NCBI GenBank assembly: GCA_963921425.1
Contig: OY992838.1
Coordinates: 5,518,001-5,582,000, forward strand
Reading direction: 5' to 3'
DNA: 64,000 bases
DNA from: Dryas octopetala
Lineage: Eukaryota > Streptophyta > Magnoliopsida > Rosales > Rosaceae
Part shown: positions 38,232-50,800 of the stretch, one piece after another
How the letters are laid out: every line of letters starts with the position of its first letter
Position numbering within the stretch: position 1 is the first letter of the stretch
Notes under the pieces: generated by a model
What the model saw: the letters and a program-made list of their open reading frames with translations, nothing else
Told to the model about the DNA's origin: nothing
The model's database searches: none
Position numbers and translations under genes: made by a program

Positions 38232-39852
38232 TCAGATTGTTTGCCAGGTCTCGCTGCTAGAGCCAGAAGGGTTAAGACCGTACTCACTGGTGGTTTCACT
38301 GTACCTACTGATGCCATACTCTTGACTTGTCATACTGGAATTCTTGAACCCTTCATTGTATTGCTGGGGATTATTGTATGAATTGCCCAAGAAATTGTAT
38401 AATGTGCTGTGTCCTGGTGTGATTCCTTCACGAAGATACGTCAAGGAAGCAACTCCTTCTAAGGCATGGACTATCTGCTTGGTTTGGAAGAAGTGTAATG
38501 GTTTTTAGTTATTTAGTTGAGTACTTATAAGCTTCGTTTGCAGGTCATGTATTGTAGCTAAATCATTGGTGGTGTTTGTAGAAGTTTGAGATTCTTTTTT
38601 CATCAGAAAAACAGTAAAAGAAAAAGAAGGGATTACCTGGCTCATTCGTGGTCGAAGCCATGCTGAATGTCGTACACAAGCAGCGGCACAAGCAACCATT
38701 CTAGTCATCTCATTGTTGTTGTAGTTTCTCTCCAATCGTGGATCAACAAGAGAATCAAACTCACCATCTTCCAGGGCTTGAGTGAGCAATGGCCTGGCCT
38801 ACAATGCCAAAAACAGAATATTCAGTCATTTGAACACTCAAATTTCTGCACTCAAAAGAAATACTATCCACAGTTGATGTTATGCATCAGTCAGATGATC
38901 TGAAGCTGTTGAAAGTGGAAACCAAAGACAGGCTCCTTGAAGAAATGATGTATTTGAACTGTCTTAATGACCATGTCAAAGCCAATTTCATCAAAATTTG
39001 GGTGCTTATAGTTATATACACTAATGAAACCATGCATATCTTGGTTAATAGCACATGCCTTATTCTTATTAAGAAAAAAGCTTTAAGATCCTAAGTTAAG
39101 CTGATTTCAGAATGGAACGCTATCCCCATCTTACATTAACAAGAACAAAAAGTCAGGAAAATGGGGAGAATAGAAGAGAACTTACCCACTGAACCAGTCC
39201 CTCGTTCCTTATGGATTCTATTGTGCTGATAGGCAGACGTCCAGTTATAAGTTCTAGAAGTACAACTCCGTATGAATACACATCTGATTTGTCTGTTACC
39301 TTACCGCTTGATGCGTACTCTGGAGCCAGGTACCTGTATATGTTCATGTGAATAACAAATGATTAAGGAAATTCCATCAAACAAAAGTTTATTCCCAAGC
39401 ACAAAGTGAAAGTGAGACATGGCTATAGAGTTGTTGTTATGATTAATAAAAAGCATGGTCTTACCCAAATGTTCCCACTACTCTAGTGGAAAAGTGAGTG
39501 ATGTGAGTATTGGTATCAGAGAAAGATTTGGCCAGTCCAAAGTCAGAAACCTGAACATACATCTCAAGTTCATTAATGAAATTATGGCTATTAACACCAA
39601 TACATCAAAGAAATTAAAGGGTCAGTTATCATGGGAGGAGACATCGTGAATCATGAAAGAAAGGGTCTAAATTGCAGAACTACTGATACCAATACAGAAT
39701 AAAAAAGTTAGAAGATCGAAAATGTATAATCAATTATGTTGATAGTACAGAGTCCTACCTTTGCTTCAAACTTATGATCCAGAAGAATATTTGATGCCTT
39801 GATATCACGATGAATGATTTTTGGATTACCTGCAGCCAAGAATGATGCCATT

Positions 39853-39908
<56 letters not shown>

Positions 39909-41838
39909 GAGAAAGAACTCACAATCTTCATGGATATATGCTAATCCTTTTGCGGACCCAGTTGCAATTTTCAGTCTGGTTGCCCACTCCAGAACAAGCT
40001 GCCCTTCTCCTGCAAAGCATTGTGTTTTATCTTAACACCATATACCAAGGGGAAAACAACTAACAGTGATATCTCTGAACTTAATCATTCACAAGAGGAC
40101 TAGTAATTCCATAAAGCTATCAAACATGGACTTACCATGCAATTGAAATTCCAATGTGTTGTTTGGAACAAACTCATATACAAGCAACCTCTCCGCCCCA
40201 GTAATGCAGTACCCAACCAACGACACCAGATGTTTGTGATGCACTCGGCTAATGATCTCCACCTCAGCCTGAAATTCGCGCTCCCCCTGCCGGCTTCCTG
40301 TCTTCAACTGCTTGACTGCAACTTCTTTCCCACCAGGAAGTACTCCCTTGTGGACATACCCGAAACCGCCTTGTCCAAGAAGGTTGGCCTCTGAAAATCC
40401 ATTTGTGGCTACCACCAATTGATCATACGCGAAAATCCCATTTGAGTCATCCAAGGGAAAACCAGGCCTTTGAGTTTGAGGTGGTGGATATGGAGCCCCA
40501 GACCCAGTCCCAGATTTCATTGAAGCAGAACCAGCAGTGCGGCTCATTGGGAATTGTGGGACAGAGGACCTGGATAGCACCCTGATAACATGGACCCCTA
40601 GTGGAGAGACATTGTGATCTGACAATGCAACCAAAGCCACAGAGTATAGAAATCAGCACATTATACTCAGAAACTATAGAGAATCTTGGGTTTCCAAATC
40701 AAACGTGAAACAGGATTACCATCTGGGAAATGCAGGAAGCATCAGCTATAAAATAATGTATAGAAAACCCAGAATTACCCAAAATTTTGTTATTTAAAAA
40801 CATGTATAAATTAGAGTTTAAGCCCGACATCAACATCAATTTAAGCAAGGAACCCATCACATAGTAATGAATGTCATAGTCATCACCTTTTGGGGCCAAG
40901 GAGGGTGATTTATGGTGATCCTCCGGAAGGGCACTGTTCTTTCCACTCCTACGTTTGTAACCAAGAAATAGAATTATGCCAAGCAGGAGCGCAACGACAA
41001 CAACTCCACCAATGACACACCCAGCTACAAGACCTGCTTGCGTATTTGCTTGTGGCTTCTGGACTTGCAATGTTGCTGGCAATGAGGACAATGGTGATGG
41101 TGGATGCAGCATTAATGGAGGTGCCAATGTCGTTGGCTGTGGGTTTGTGGTATTACTAAATGAAGAAGGTGGCAGAGTCCTAGCCAATGCAGGTGCTGGA
41201 GAGTCGTTGCTTGGACTCGCTAATGGCGGTGAAGGAGTTAGCAATGCAGGTGGTGGAGAGCCGCCGGCCGGAGTCGTTGATGGAGGAGAAACAACTGGTG
41301 TTGTTGGCGTTGCCAAAGGTGGTGGTGGTGGTGGTGATGAAGGTGGCGCAGGAGAAGGTCTTGATGGCAATGGAATTGGTGGTGGTGGTGAAGGTGGAGA
41401 GTTGACTGACGCCGGAGGTGGAGGTGGGGAGGTGATTGAAGGTGGAGGTGGAGAGTTGACTGAAGGTGGAGGTGGGGAGGTGATTGAAGGTGGAGGGGGA
41501 GAGGTGACTGCTGCAAGTGGAGGGGGAGAGGTGACTGAAGGTGGTGGAGGAATGACTGTAGTTGGTGGCAACAGAACTGGCACTGGTGGAAGTGGAGGTG
41601 GCAGTAGTGAGGAAACAGGAGATATAGAGTTGTGTACAGGTGGCAGGGCCGGAAGAGTACTAGGTGAAGATGGTGGAGATGGGAATGGTGTTGTCTGTGG
41701 CAATGGTGGCAGCAATGGTGGTGACGGTGGCAATGGCAGCGATAATGGCGGTGACAGTGGTGGTGGCAATGGAGGGGACAATGGTGGTGGCTGTGGTGGC
41801 GTGGTTACAGGAGCAGCTGCTGGAGGCAGTGAAGACAT
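38232..41838 (-). CDS. PERK-type proline-rich receptor-like protein kinase
   Basis: Eight exons: 40887-41838, 40136-40618, 39923-40009, 39759-39829, 39465-39550, 39186-39333, 38637-38798, 38232-38474. They give 743 aa. Residues 1-260 are a Pro/Ser-rich extensin-like ectodomain with SPPPP repeats and no cleavable signal peptide. A membrane span follows at about 267-292, then basic YKRRSGK. The kinase domain starts near 390: [18 protein letters not shown] (Lys about 420), HRDIKASN (Asp about 516, an RD kinase), SDFGLAKSF (Asp about 534), APEYASSG. All catalytic residues are intact. PERKs sit at the plasma membrane, where the ectodomain contacts the cell wall. An in-frame ATG at 41937 would add 33 residues. 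Kinase sequence is nearest PERK1/PERK2-type by eye. Confidence 0.93.
39854..39905. repeat. (AG)26 microsatellite filling more than half of a 93-nt PERK intron
   Basis: The intron between PERK exons 3 and 4 spans 39830-39922. Of its 93 nt, 52 are an uninterrupted dinucleotide repeat, read TC on the coding strand. Only short unique flanks hold the donor (GTGAGT) and the acceptor (GGCTGCAG). Confidence 0.93.
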
Positions 41839-41938
41839 TGCTTGTTGCAAGGTAAGATTTTGTTGGGTTTCTTGAGATGTTTTAACAGGGTGGTCCTCTG
41901 AGAGAATATTTACCAACCCGTGAACGACATTTATCATT

Positions 41939-42718
41939 TTTTAAAGTTTCTTCTAACTAACCTTGCTTAGTTAATTTATTTATGTTGTATTGGGAAGTGA
42001 TCTGTGATCAGTCACTAGTTGTTCACTAGTTGTTGATGGAAGTGGAAATCCAGTTCAGCTTCCACTGGCTGTCCCACTAGGACTATAGGCAGACTACTGC
42101 GAGGTTCAATGTCTGATATATGTGCATGCACGAGCAATCATAGAAGTCCTTAGGCTCCTGCACTCACACCACTCTGGGTTCTCTTTTTGTTGTCTCTCAT
42201 TTCAGATTGCAAGAATTTGGTAGGGAAGGGACCACATGAATCACACACAAGGTGATTGGCTTTACTTGTTGGCAGTGTTCTACTGGGAGATGCTCCAATT
42301 AAGAATATACAAAGTAACATGTTAAAAATTAGAGTAGATGACAACAAAGCTAGGTGCCCACAATTAAGTTAAAAAGATTAGTAGGATACTCAATACTGTC
42401 TTCTTCTTGAAGTACTCTTTTCCAAGGACTAATACTTTTGTTTTTACTTTTGGAAAAAAAAAAGGGAGGGACTGAAAGAAGTGGTTAGCTCATTGTGAAG
42501 GTTGTGTTTAAACTCTCATCCTCTGTTGCAAATTTCCAAGTTCCAACTTGAAAGGGTGCCCTTTACAGCATCCATTCAGATGATTTGGTCATGGCCTTCC
42601 TTTCATAGTGGTTGCAAATACTCAGGCCTTCAGCTCCAATTTAACCCTTTTGATTGATAGGAACAAAATAGAGGATTTTCTTGCATTTCCCTCATCCTAT
42701 GGACCATTGTAAAGGATG
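41939..42718. other. Spacer between PERK (5' side) and the second PPR gene (3' side)
   Basis: It contains the PERK promoter and leader, and a small candidate ORF at 42150-42320 (separate entry). Bases 42350-42718 include a poly(A)-rich stretch near 42453 and the probable PPR 3' UTR. Confidence 0.5.
42150..42320 (-). CDS. Candidate small secreted peptide precursor (56 aa), unidentified
   Basis: The minus-strand ATG at 42320 opens a 56-codon frame. It begins with a short hydrophobic stretch (MLLCIFLIGASPSRTL) resembling a signal peptide. A polar part follows with two cysteines (CDSC), then a basic site (DNKKR) just before the last ten residues (TQSGVSAGA end). That layout is seen in plant peptide-hormone precursors, but I do not recognise a known family motif. 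No clear TATA box or intron was found, and a chance ORF is quite possible. An upstream exon could also extend the signal peptide. Confidence 0.25.
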   Translation of the reverse strand: MLLCIFLIGASPSRTLPTSKANHLVCDSCGPFPTKFLQSEMRDNKKRTQSGVSAGA

Positions 42719-44332
42719 CTATGAAAATCCAGCTAATTTCATATCATTCAACCTGTCAAACAACCCCGCTCTTCGATAGCCGGCAACCAACAAATCATAA
42801 GTTGATCTTGTAACCTCATAAGAACCCTTTATACGTTCCAAAAACAACTCCAGCCTATCATAAGCCGAGCTCCTGAAGTACGAACAGATTACCTTTTCAA
42901 CATCATCCTGATGTTTAAATGACAATCCTTGTTTCAGCATCCTCCCCACAGAGTACTCTACATCATCCAATCTATCCAACATGGCATTCATCCTTATAAT
43001 CCCACAGTGGGCCAGCAACAAAACTTCTGAAACTTGATTGGTCTCCATTAAATTTACAAGTAGCTCTTCCAGTTGTTCCACCATCCCAAGTTCAACATAC
43101 AAGCCCACAACCATCTCAGCCATCTTCTCATTGATCTTCAACCCAGCATCTAACACTATCTTCAGAAACTCTTTAACTTGATCAAAGCTTCTCCTCTTAC
43201 ACAGCCCTTCCAGCATATTCTCCAATATGGGCAAGTTGGGCATGATCCCTGATAATGCCATTTCTTCATAGAATCTATCAGCAAGCTCGAAATTTTTCGA
43301 TTTGATGCAACCCAAAATCAGAAATTGGTAGGTTTGAACATCAGAAGCGAATCCAGCAGTCTTCTTGGCAGAGTACCAAGCTTGCATGGAATCAGTTTTC
43401 CCCAACTTTGAGAATGCAGAGATGAATGCATCGTAAGTGTCAGAATTGGGTTTAAATCCCTCTGAGCTCTCCATTGTCTCAAATAGGCTGAAAGCTCTCA
43501 ATACATTACCTGAAGAGAAGCAAGCTTGTATAAGGGAATTGAAAATAGCAGAAGTGGGTTTGATTCCATTAGCCTCCATAGAAGTAAAGACTTGTATTGC
43601 AAGTGGAAGGTTCTGAATTTTTCCACATAGAGATATCAGCTCAGAGTACTGATCATGATCTCTTTTATTCTCCTTTAGCAACTTCTCCAATTTCCATTCC
43701 AAAACCTGACTAATCAAACAATGTGCATACATGTATAAGCAGGAGTTGGTTTAAATCGTCTCCAAAAAACAAAAAAAAAAATTTATGCCTTCTACTTCAC
43801 TTAGTAGCTCATCTTTCAGCAAATGATACAATTACACTATTTACCCTTTTATCGCTTTATTTTGGACATTCTATATTATCCAGTTGAGTTGAATTCTCAA
43901 TTTCTTTTCTCCCATTAACCAACATAAAACATTTAAGCTCAAAGCATCGATTATTCTTTCTCTTTTCTCTCTCTATTAGCTTTCTCATCAACCAAACAGG
44001 GGGTGAGAAAATACAAAGACTTCTGAACAATCCAAATATGAGTTACAACCATAGGGAAAGCTTGTGAGAGTTATTACCAAGTGAGATTTCTCAGGAGAGG
44101 AAGAAGAAGCGAGAGAAGTAAGGAGGGATTCCCAGGAAAAATCAGAGCTTTGGAGGGCAGAGCATTCCTCGGAAGCAAGTATGGTTTTGATACGTGATTT
44201 GGGTTCCTCAGCCAACCTCCGAAGCAAGCTTGTTTCGTTACTTAACGAACGTCGAGAGCTACTGGGAAGTGCCAAAGCCTTAGGCCGTAAACCCCTTCTC
44301 GCAGCTGATAAAACTCTGCAAACTAACGCCAT
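42719..44332 (-). CDS. Pentatricopeptide repeat protein, probably mitochondrial
   Basis: Two exons: 44078-44332 and 42719-43705. They give 413 aa. The N-terminal 40 residues (MALVCRVLSAARRGLRPKAL, then Ser/Arg-rich) carry no acidic residue and look like a mitochondrial targeting sequence. P-type PPR motifs follow, for example NGIKPTSAIFNSLIQACFSS and GFKPNSDTYDAFISAFSKLG, with seven to nine recognisable repeats; the later ones are degenerate. The last exon holds most of the protein, as is usual for PPR genes. RNA target unknown. A hAT-type MITE and a G-rich tract lie within 180 bp upstream of the start codon. Confidence 0.9.
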
Positions 44333-44444
44333 GGTTTATGTTCCCACTCTACCAAGGAGAAGAGGGTGAGGCTATTTCACCTGCAACCCAGGCCCAGGCC
44401 CAGTCCCAGTCCCAAGCCCAAGTCCTCCTACTCTTTTTTATTTT

Positions 44445-44468
44445 GGGGGGGGGGGGGGCGGGGGTGGG
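44445..44468 (+). repeat. G-rich tract (G14-C-G5-T-G3) upstream of the second PPR gene
   Basis: Fourteen Gs, then cgggggtggg, about 113 bp upstream of the PPR start codon. On the plus strand it could form a G-quadruplex. Homopolymer length may be unreliable in the assembly. Confidence 0.85.
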
Positions 44469-44508
44469 CCAGTGTCCAAGTCCTACCCACTCATTCCACA
44501 ATTGCAAT

Positions 44509-44801
44509 TAGGGGTGAGTCGGTGTTGGTACCTGACTCGAACGGCCCTTACCAACAACCGAAATCGACAACAGCGGAGGAGCACAAAACGCCCGCTGCCA
44601 ATCCAACTCCTGGCAGTTACCAACTTTTCGATTAGGCTCGGTGAGTGTTGGTGTCGGTGGAGATTCGGGGTTTTGGTGTTTCGAGGGAGGCGGTATGGTT
44701 TGGTCAAACCACCGAAACCAATTTTCAACCAATAACCACCGAACCGAACAGTTTGAACGTCGGTTCAAATCGGTTTTGCGGTAAAAAAAAACCCAGCCCT
44801 A
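44509..44801. mobile_element. hAT-type MITE with exact 8-bp target-site duplication
   Basis: The octamer attgcaat stands directly outside both ends (44501-44508 and 44802-44809). The ends are short inverted repeats: left TAGGGGTGAG and right, inverted, TAGGGCTGGG. An 8-bp duplication and a TAGGG(N)TG end are typical of the hAT superfamily. The interior (293 bp in total) has cggt- and accgaac-rich motifs and no transposase. It sits 177 bp upstream of the second PPR gene's start codon, so it probably overlaps the promoter. Confidence 0.85.
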
Positions 44802-44809
44802 ATTGCAAT

Positions 44810-45331
44810 GCACATCCCATAAGAAGAGAACCCACATTTTGTTATCCTCTTTTCTTTAATTGATCAAGCTAGGTTAAATCATGGGTCTGGGTTGATAAAA
44901 GGTATTGAACATAGAATTCAGAACATTGAACATGGGTCTGGGTTGATTGAAGCTAATATGAAAGAATTCAATTGCAAAAGTAGTGTCTGTACAGATATAA
45001 AAATGATAATACCTTATTATGTCCACTGTGCCTGCTTGAAAATAATCACATACATGAATTTTACACGTCATGGTACACTGAAAACTTCACCAGAAATTTT
45101 GGGGGTGGGTTGGGTTACACAACAGAAGCAATTGGTTCCGGTTTTACAATAAAAGAAAAAAAAAATAAAACATGTAAAAAAAGAAAAGAAAAAACCACTC
45201 ACCCCATACGCAATCTCATTGTAGATTGATCTACAGCTACAAAATCACACTCTTTCCTTTTGTCTTATGAGGAAACTAATCGAAGGACCTCACTTAAGAC
45301 CTATTTCTCGCTAAGGCTTTATTTTAAATGC
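44810..45331. other. Spacer between the hAT MITE and AP4B 3' end
   Basis: A 17-bp direct repeat (catgggtctgggttgat) occurs at about 44880 and 44931. Purine-rich A/G runs lie at about 45150-45195. The part next to 45332 is likely the AP4B 3' UTR. No gene is supported. Confidence 0.5.
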
Positions 45332-47825
45332 TCATGGCATGCCAAATTTGGACAAAGCAGATTGGAACAACGATGAAAAGGGCTGGGTTGCACTTTGATC
45401 ATCTGCTTTGATCTTTATTTGAGCTTTGGCGGTTGATGTGTTGACTATACACTCTACCAAAAATGTGGAAGATTCTTCTGCCTTTTGTGCAAAGAAGAAA
45501 AACTTGAAGTTTGGGGATTGGCCACCGGATGCAATGCAGTGGATGGCATGGCCTTGCATATGCCGCAGGAGTACTTGTGGCGTTGTCAATGCCACAACTC
45601 CTTGAGGGTTAACAGAATGCTCCTGCACCAAATAATAGATGCAATTTGTTAAAAAATGTACAAAAACATACATGTGCTATAAATATAATGCAGGTGGAAG
45701 TTATAAACTGTGGTTACTGTTGTCCGACTAAGTAAGTAAGAATAAAAAGAACATCTTTGTGAGAAAGAAAAATCAGTCTCCAGAGTGGAAAACTCCTACC
45801 AGATTAAAAATTCAGGAAAGAAATTCTTTATAACACTAACCAGAAAAGGCAATCAACGTCCAAAGAAACAGAGGAAAAATCAAATCAAGTTCAATTGAAA
45901 GTTAGACCTGTGATAAAGATATCGGCAGTTGGCGCCATTTCTGCTGAAAAGTGGTTGGATCCAGAACAGCTTTTGGATTAAGCTTCAAAGGAGGAGGTGA
46001 AGGTGCAGGTGCAGGCGCAGGTGCAGAAGGTAGACCCAAGCCAAGTAGATCATCAATGGCAAAGCCAGACTGTGGAGCATGTCCTAGTACAGTGGAGTTT
46101 GAAATTGCCAACTCTGACATTTGAGCAGTGGGAACAGGCACAGATGAACCATCATATGAAGGAGCATTATATGCAGAAGAATTGTTACTGGGACCTCTTG
46201 TCTCCTCCTTCTCTGAGGTACTTAAAAGCAGATCCTTATCATTTGCCTCAACTCTATTAGCTGGAACAACAGTATCTGCAGATTCTGTCCCAATAGATAA
46301 ATGTCCAATTTCGTCTGAAAACTCAAATGGACCTCTGTGTTCCTTATGAGTAAACATGTACGATGGCTGCAAGCATTTAAAATATCAGTCTGTTTGAGAC
46401 CTGCCTTTGACAAAGTTCTTGATATATTGTAAACAAGCCAAAAGTACCAGTATCAATTAAATTAAGATGAGTAACATATGCATGATGAATACATAGATAC
46501 ACATATATGTTTGTGCATGCTTTGTGTTTGTCTATCCTGACATGTGCTTCCTGGAATAGGACTGGGGAGTGGAGTTTTGATCTGAAACCATTTACAAGGG
46601 AGGAGAACTATTATTACCTTCTGATATACAACAGACAAACTGTTAAATTCGTCAAATATCCGATCTTTGATTTCACTGCTTTGGGTATCTGCAAAGACAG
46701 AAACAGCTTGCTTTGGAGGGTTTACCACTTGTTCTGCTACACTTATGTTATGTTGCAAAAGCCTGTAGTAGAATAAGGCTCTATCATGAACATCCTGCAA
46801 CCAACTGAACGTTTTATTGAACATTCCAAAACAAAATACTACAGATAACTTACACATGAATTACTTTAAGTTAATAGTATAAATAACAATAACAAAACAG
46901 AGCAACATGCACCTGGTGAAAATCAGTAAGACCGGCAGCCAGTGCAGCTCCCAAGGATTTCTGAGTCTCAGGTGGCCTCTTAAAAAAACACTTCATTACC
47001 GCTGTGAGAAGATGTAAGCGAACCTGTGCAATGGAACCGTCCATTACTCAGAAGTATATGAAGTAATCAATAACACAATTAGAGGTTCAGGAAAAGGCAG
47101 CATAATTAAATACCTCAGCGGAATGCTCATCGTCCCAATTTTCAATCAAACTCTCTAAAATATAAGGTGCGTCATGCATGTCCTGAGAATACTCCCCCAG
47201 CATCCATATAAGAGCCGCCTTGGCCTTGGGTTCTTGGACATTTTTGCTGCTGATGTTCCCAACAACTGCAATGCAATCTTGACTCCATTGTGGATACTTC
47301 CTCAGAAGATCTTTTACAAGAACCTGCAGAAAGGACTCAAAACTTAAGTGAATCGTGCAAGCTAATGAGTATATAAAACAATCACGTAGTTTTTTTTTTC
47401 CTTTTTTCATTTTTCTTTAACTTTTCAACTTAATTATAATTTCTTTGCATTTTTAACATATCATTTCACAGGAATGTACCCCAGTAAACCAAAATGCTTA
47501 GGTTTATCATTATAAGTAAATAACAGGAACAAACATGATTATTTACCAGAGCTTCAGCAGTTACATAGTCCTTTTCCATCTCCAGAAACTGAAGAAGCCG
47601 ATCAACAATCGCATTCACATCATACTGCTGTAGAGCTATTTTCCCAACTGCACGGATTGACTCTCTTGCAATGGGAATATCAACATTTGCAGCATATTCG
47701 CATAATTCCGTCACTGAAATGGACTCAAGAATGTTATGCATCAGTCATACTTGAAGGCTAACAAAGAATAACAGCACCTGTGAGAGTGACCAAAGAGTGG
47801 ATCACCAAAAACAGTGCAGATTACA

Positions 47826-47882
<57 letters not shown>

Positions 47883-50800
47883 TGTTTCAAGGACCTGTAA
47901 TGAACTTCAGATGGTGTTTTCTTACCAATTTCATAAGTATTGCTCTCATTTGCCACTGCAGTCAACATTTCAAGCTTCAATTTTTTAACATAAGATGGCT
48001 CATTGTACTGGCAATAGAAGTGTTTATAGTCGGAAGAAAATATGAAAGGTGCACGCATCACCAAAAGATGCAGGTGGCTTAAAACGGCATACGATTGCTC
48101 TGGACTTCCCGAGCTCACTAAGGTTAGAAGAGGAGCTTTAATGCGTTCATATACCTAGCCAGAAATACTTTTCATTAGAGAAGGGGTTCTCATAAGAATA
48201 ACAAGAGTGATACAAAGCGCACCCACTGCAAGTTGGTGCAACATGAACACCAACGATGAGAGCATAAAGTCAAAATCATCATATCCTGAAATCCCTTTTC
48301 TTTTAACCACTTTGTATACTATATTGGATTCTACAATATGAGTTAAATTCCATCTAATTAAAAGACAAGGGATTTGCAAATTAGCAGCCAAAAATTCTTC
48401 TATATTTTTTAGTAGCTCATATATGGTTATGCAACTACAAGAAGTTTCCTTTTGTAACATGAAACAACTACACTTATTCCTACATTTTAAATTGAAAAAA
48501 GAAAACTAACTTCTTTATGCCTACCTGCTGATGAACATCAGTCATTGACAAAGTCAAATGAAGAAATACTTTGATGGTTGCTAAGACAACAGCACCATTT
48601 GCATGATGAAGTCTATCCTCCAGCAGATTCATGACATCAAAGATCTCATTGCTATCTGAGGGTACATATTTAGCGACCAACTCAAGTACAAGACATTGTG
48701 CCCATTCACTAAATTCCCTGATCCTGAACAATAAAAAAAATTGCCACAGGTGAGCACCAACCTCATATAACTTTGGTTTTCCACTCATGTTCTATGTGGA
48801 AGATTCACCATTACATAAATTATCGGTATAACATCATGATGCAGAACCAATATGGAAGAGAGAGAGAAAGAGATAGAGAGGGGGGGGGGGGGGGGGGGGG
48901 AGGAGAGGAGAAAGAGAGCAGAGGTGAAGGAAGAAGAAGAGAAATAACTAGGTTTCAATATTCAAGTATGTCAAAAGAGTTGCACCATGGCCAATTTATA
49001 AGGAGACATCCCATATCAACTCAAACCAATTTCCTAATCAAATCCCTAATCATGTCCTTAATCACATCAAACCCCTAAAAGTATGATTTCCATCATTCTC
49101 CATCACATCATTACTTTTGCCCACACTTATTTTATTCAACTTCTTTGATCTAAGTTCTCAATTTTCTCCCATTTTATATTGTCCAATTCACTACATAATC
49201 AAAGAAGACCCTTTGATAAATCTGTCAGCTCCTGCTGTAGCATTAGTATGGGCTATCTACTCCCTAGAAAAGTTATTAGGAAGTAATGTGCTCTTTTTCT
49301 GACTATCTAAATGTGACAAAATGATCAGTAAAAAGTGCTTCTCATCTAAGTATACTTTCTATAATTCAAAAATAATTAATAGAGCTACTACATTGACCCT
49401 ATATGACAACGGTATTAACAAAACCAAATTTATTGACAACCAACACTAAACCAATCAAGATTTAATCGTGTCATGAAATTGTGGATCCCAGAGACAACTG
49501 CAGAGTAAGTTTAATGGCCAGGACATAGAGAAACTACCGATTCAAAAGATAGTATATAACTGGCTTGCTAAGCAAAATTTCTCTCTCCCTGGATACTTCC
49601 TCAGAGGTGCTTCCTTCTAAGCTCCAAATCTCTTGCAGGGCAGACAAACAATTTGCAACCACCTGAGAATGCAATAAAATGAGAATGTCCTAACTAAAAG
49701 AACAGACGAAAACTTCCTGAATCATCTGTAGCACTCATATAACATGGGGGAAAAATTGAGACAACTTATGAAACTAGAATATAGAAAAGGCAGGAATCAG
49801 AGAAGTGATGGCATTTTAAATAAATCATTACACTATTATATCTAAAGCATTTAACTTTGTTCTTCTCCCGAAGCTTTCGCCCTTTACCAATAAAAAGGGA
49901 AAATACATTTCTGGGGAAAAGCATCAAAATCAGCAACTCATAATATAAAATAACAGAAATCAGGGAGTCAGGTGCCAAATTACTTCATAGTTGACAAAGT
50001 GCGGCTTCAGTGATAAAAGGGATGCTTCAGTTACAGTTTTGAAACCAACACTTAAGATCATCAGACTGTCTGACCAGAAATTATAGGTGATGGAAACCAC
50101 ATCTTTACACATCTTGCTGATTCTTATCTTAACACAATATAACTCTCTAGTGATAAATCACATGTCAAGTTTGAAAAGAAAAACCATATAACTCTCTAGT
50201 GATAAATCACATGTCAAGTTTGAAAAGAAAAACCATATAAACCAACAAGATACTCATTCTATAAAACATTATTTTGGGCTGTCTTCTTGTTATTCATGTT
50301 CATGCAGCACATCTATTAGTGTCCTTAAGCAAATAATATCAGACAACTGAAATAGCCTTACCTGAGTATCTGGATCCTCAAGCAACAAATGCTTAAGCAT
50401 TGCTGGAAAATCTGCATCAACACATGTTGAAGCCGATATATGATACAACTTCAGCACCCCCATAACTGCGACCATCCTCACATAACTATTATTGTCCTTC
50501 AACCCTGCCCCCAATGGTCCCACCAAATACTCCACCAGGTTCGTCACTCGTAGCGAACACAAGCTTCTCAATGCAAGCCCTCGGATCATCGGGTCTTCAT
50601 CCTTGCAATCTCTTTGGAGAAAATTGATTGTCAAAAGTGCGAGGTCGGGATTGACTTTTGCATAATTCCCAACATAGAGATAACACATTTTCTTCAAAAC
50701 AATATCCGAGGTTGCTGAGCACATCACCATCTCTCCAAAAACAGATGAGACGTCAATGCCAATTGTCATGTAAGAGATAACCTTCTTGAAAAGCTCCCGC

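Noticed and set aside
40976-41875. 299-aa plus-strand Gly-rich open frame
   Set aside because: It is the exact antisense of the proline-rich PERK ectodomain; GGN codons are the complement of CCN codons.
47780-48082. His/Thr-rich frames near 47.8 kb
   Set aside because: Translation of the CT/CA microsatellite in an AP4B intron.
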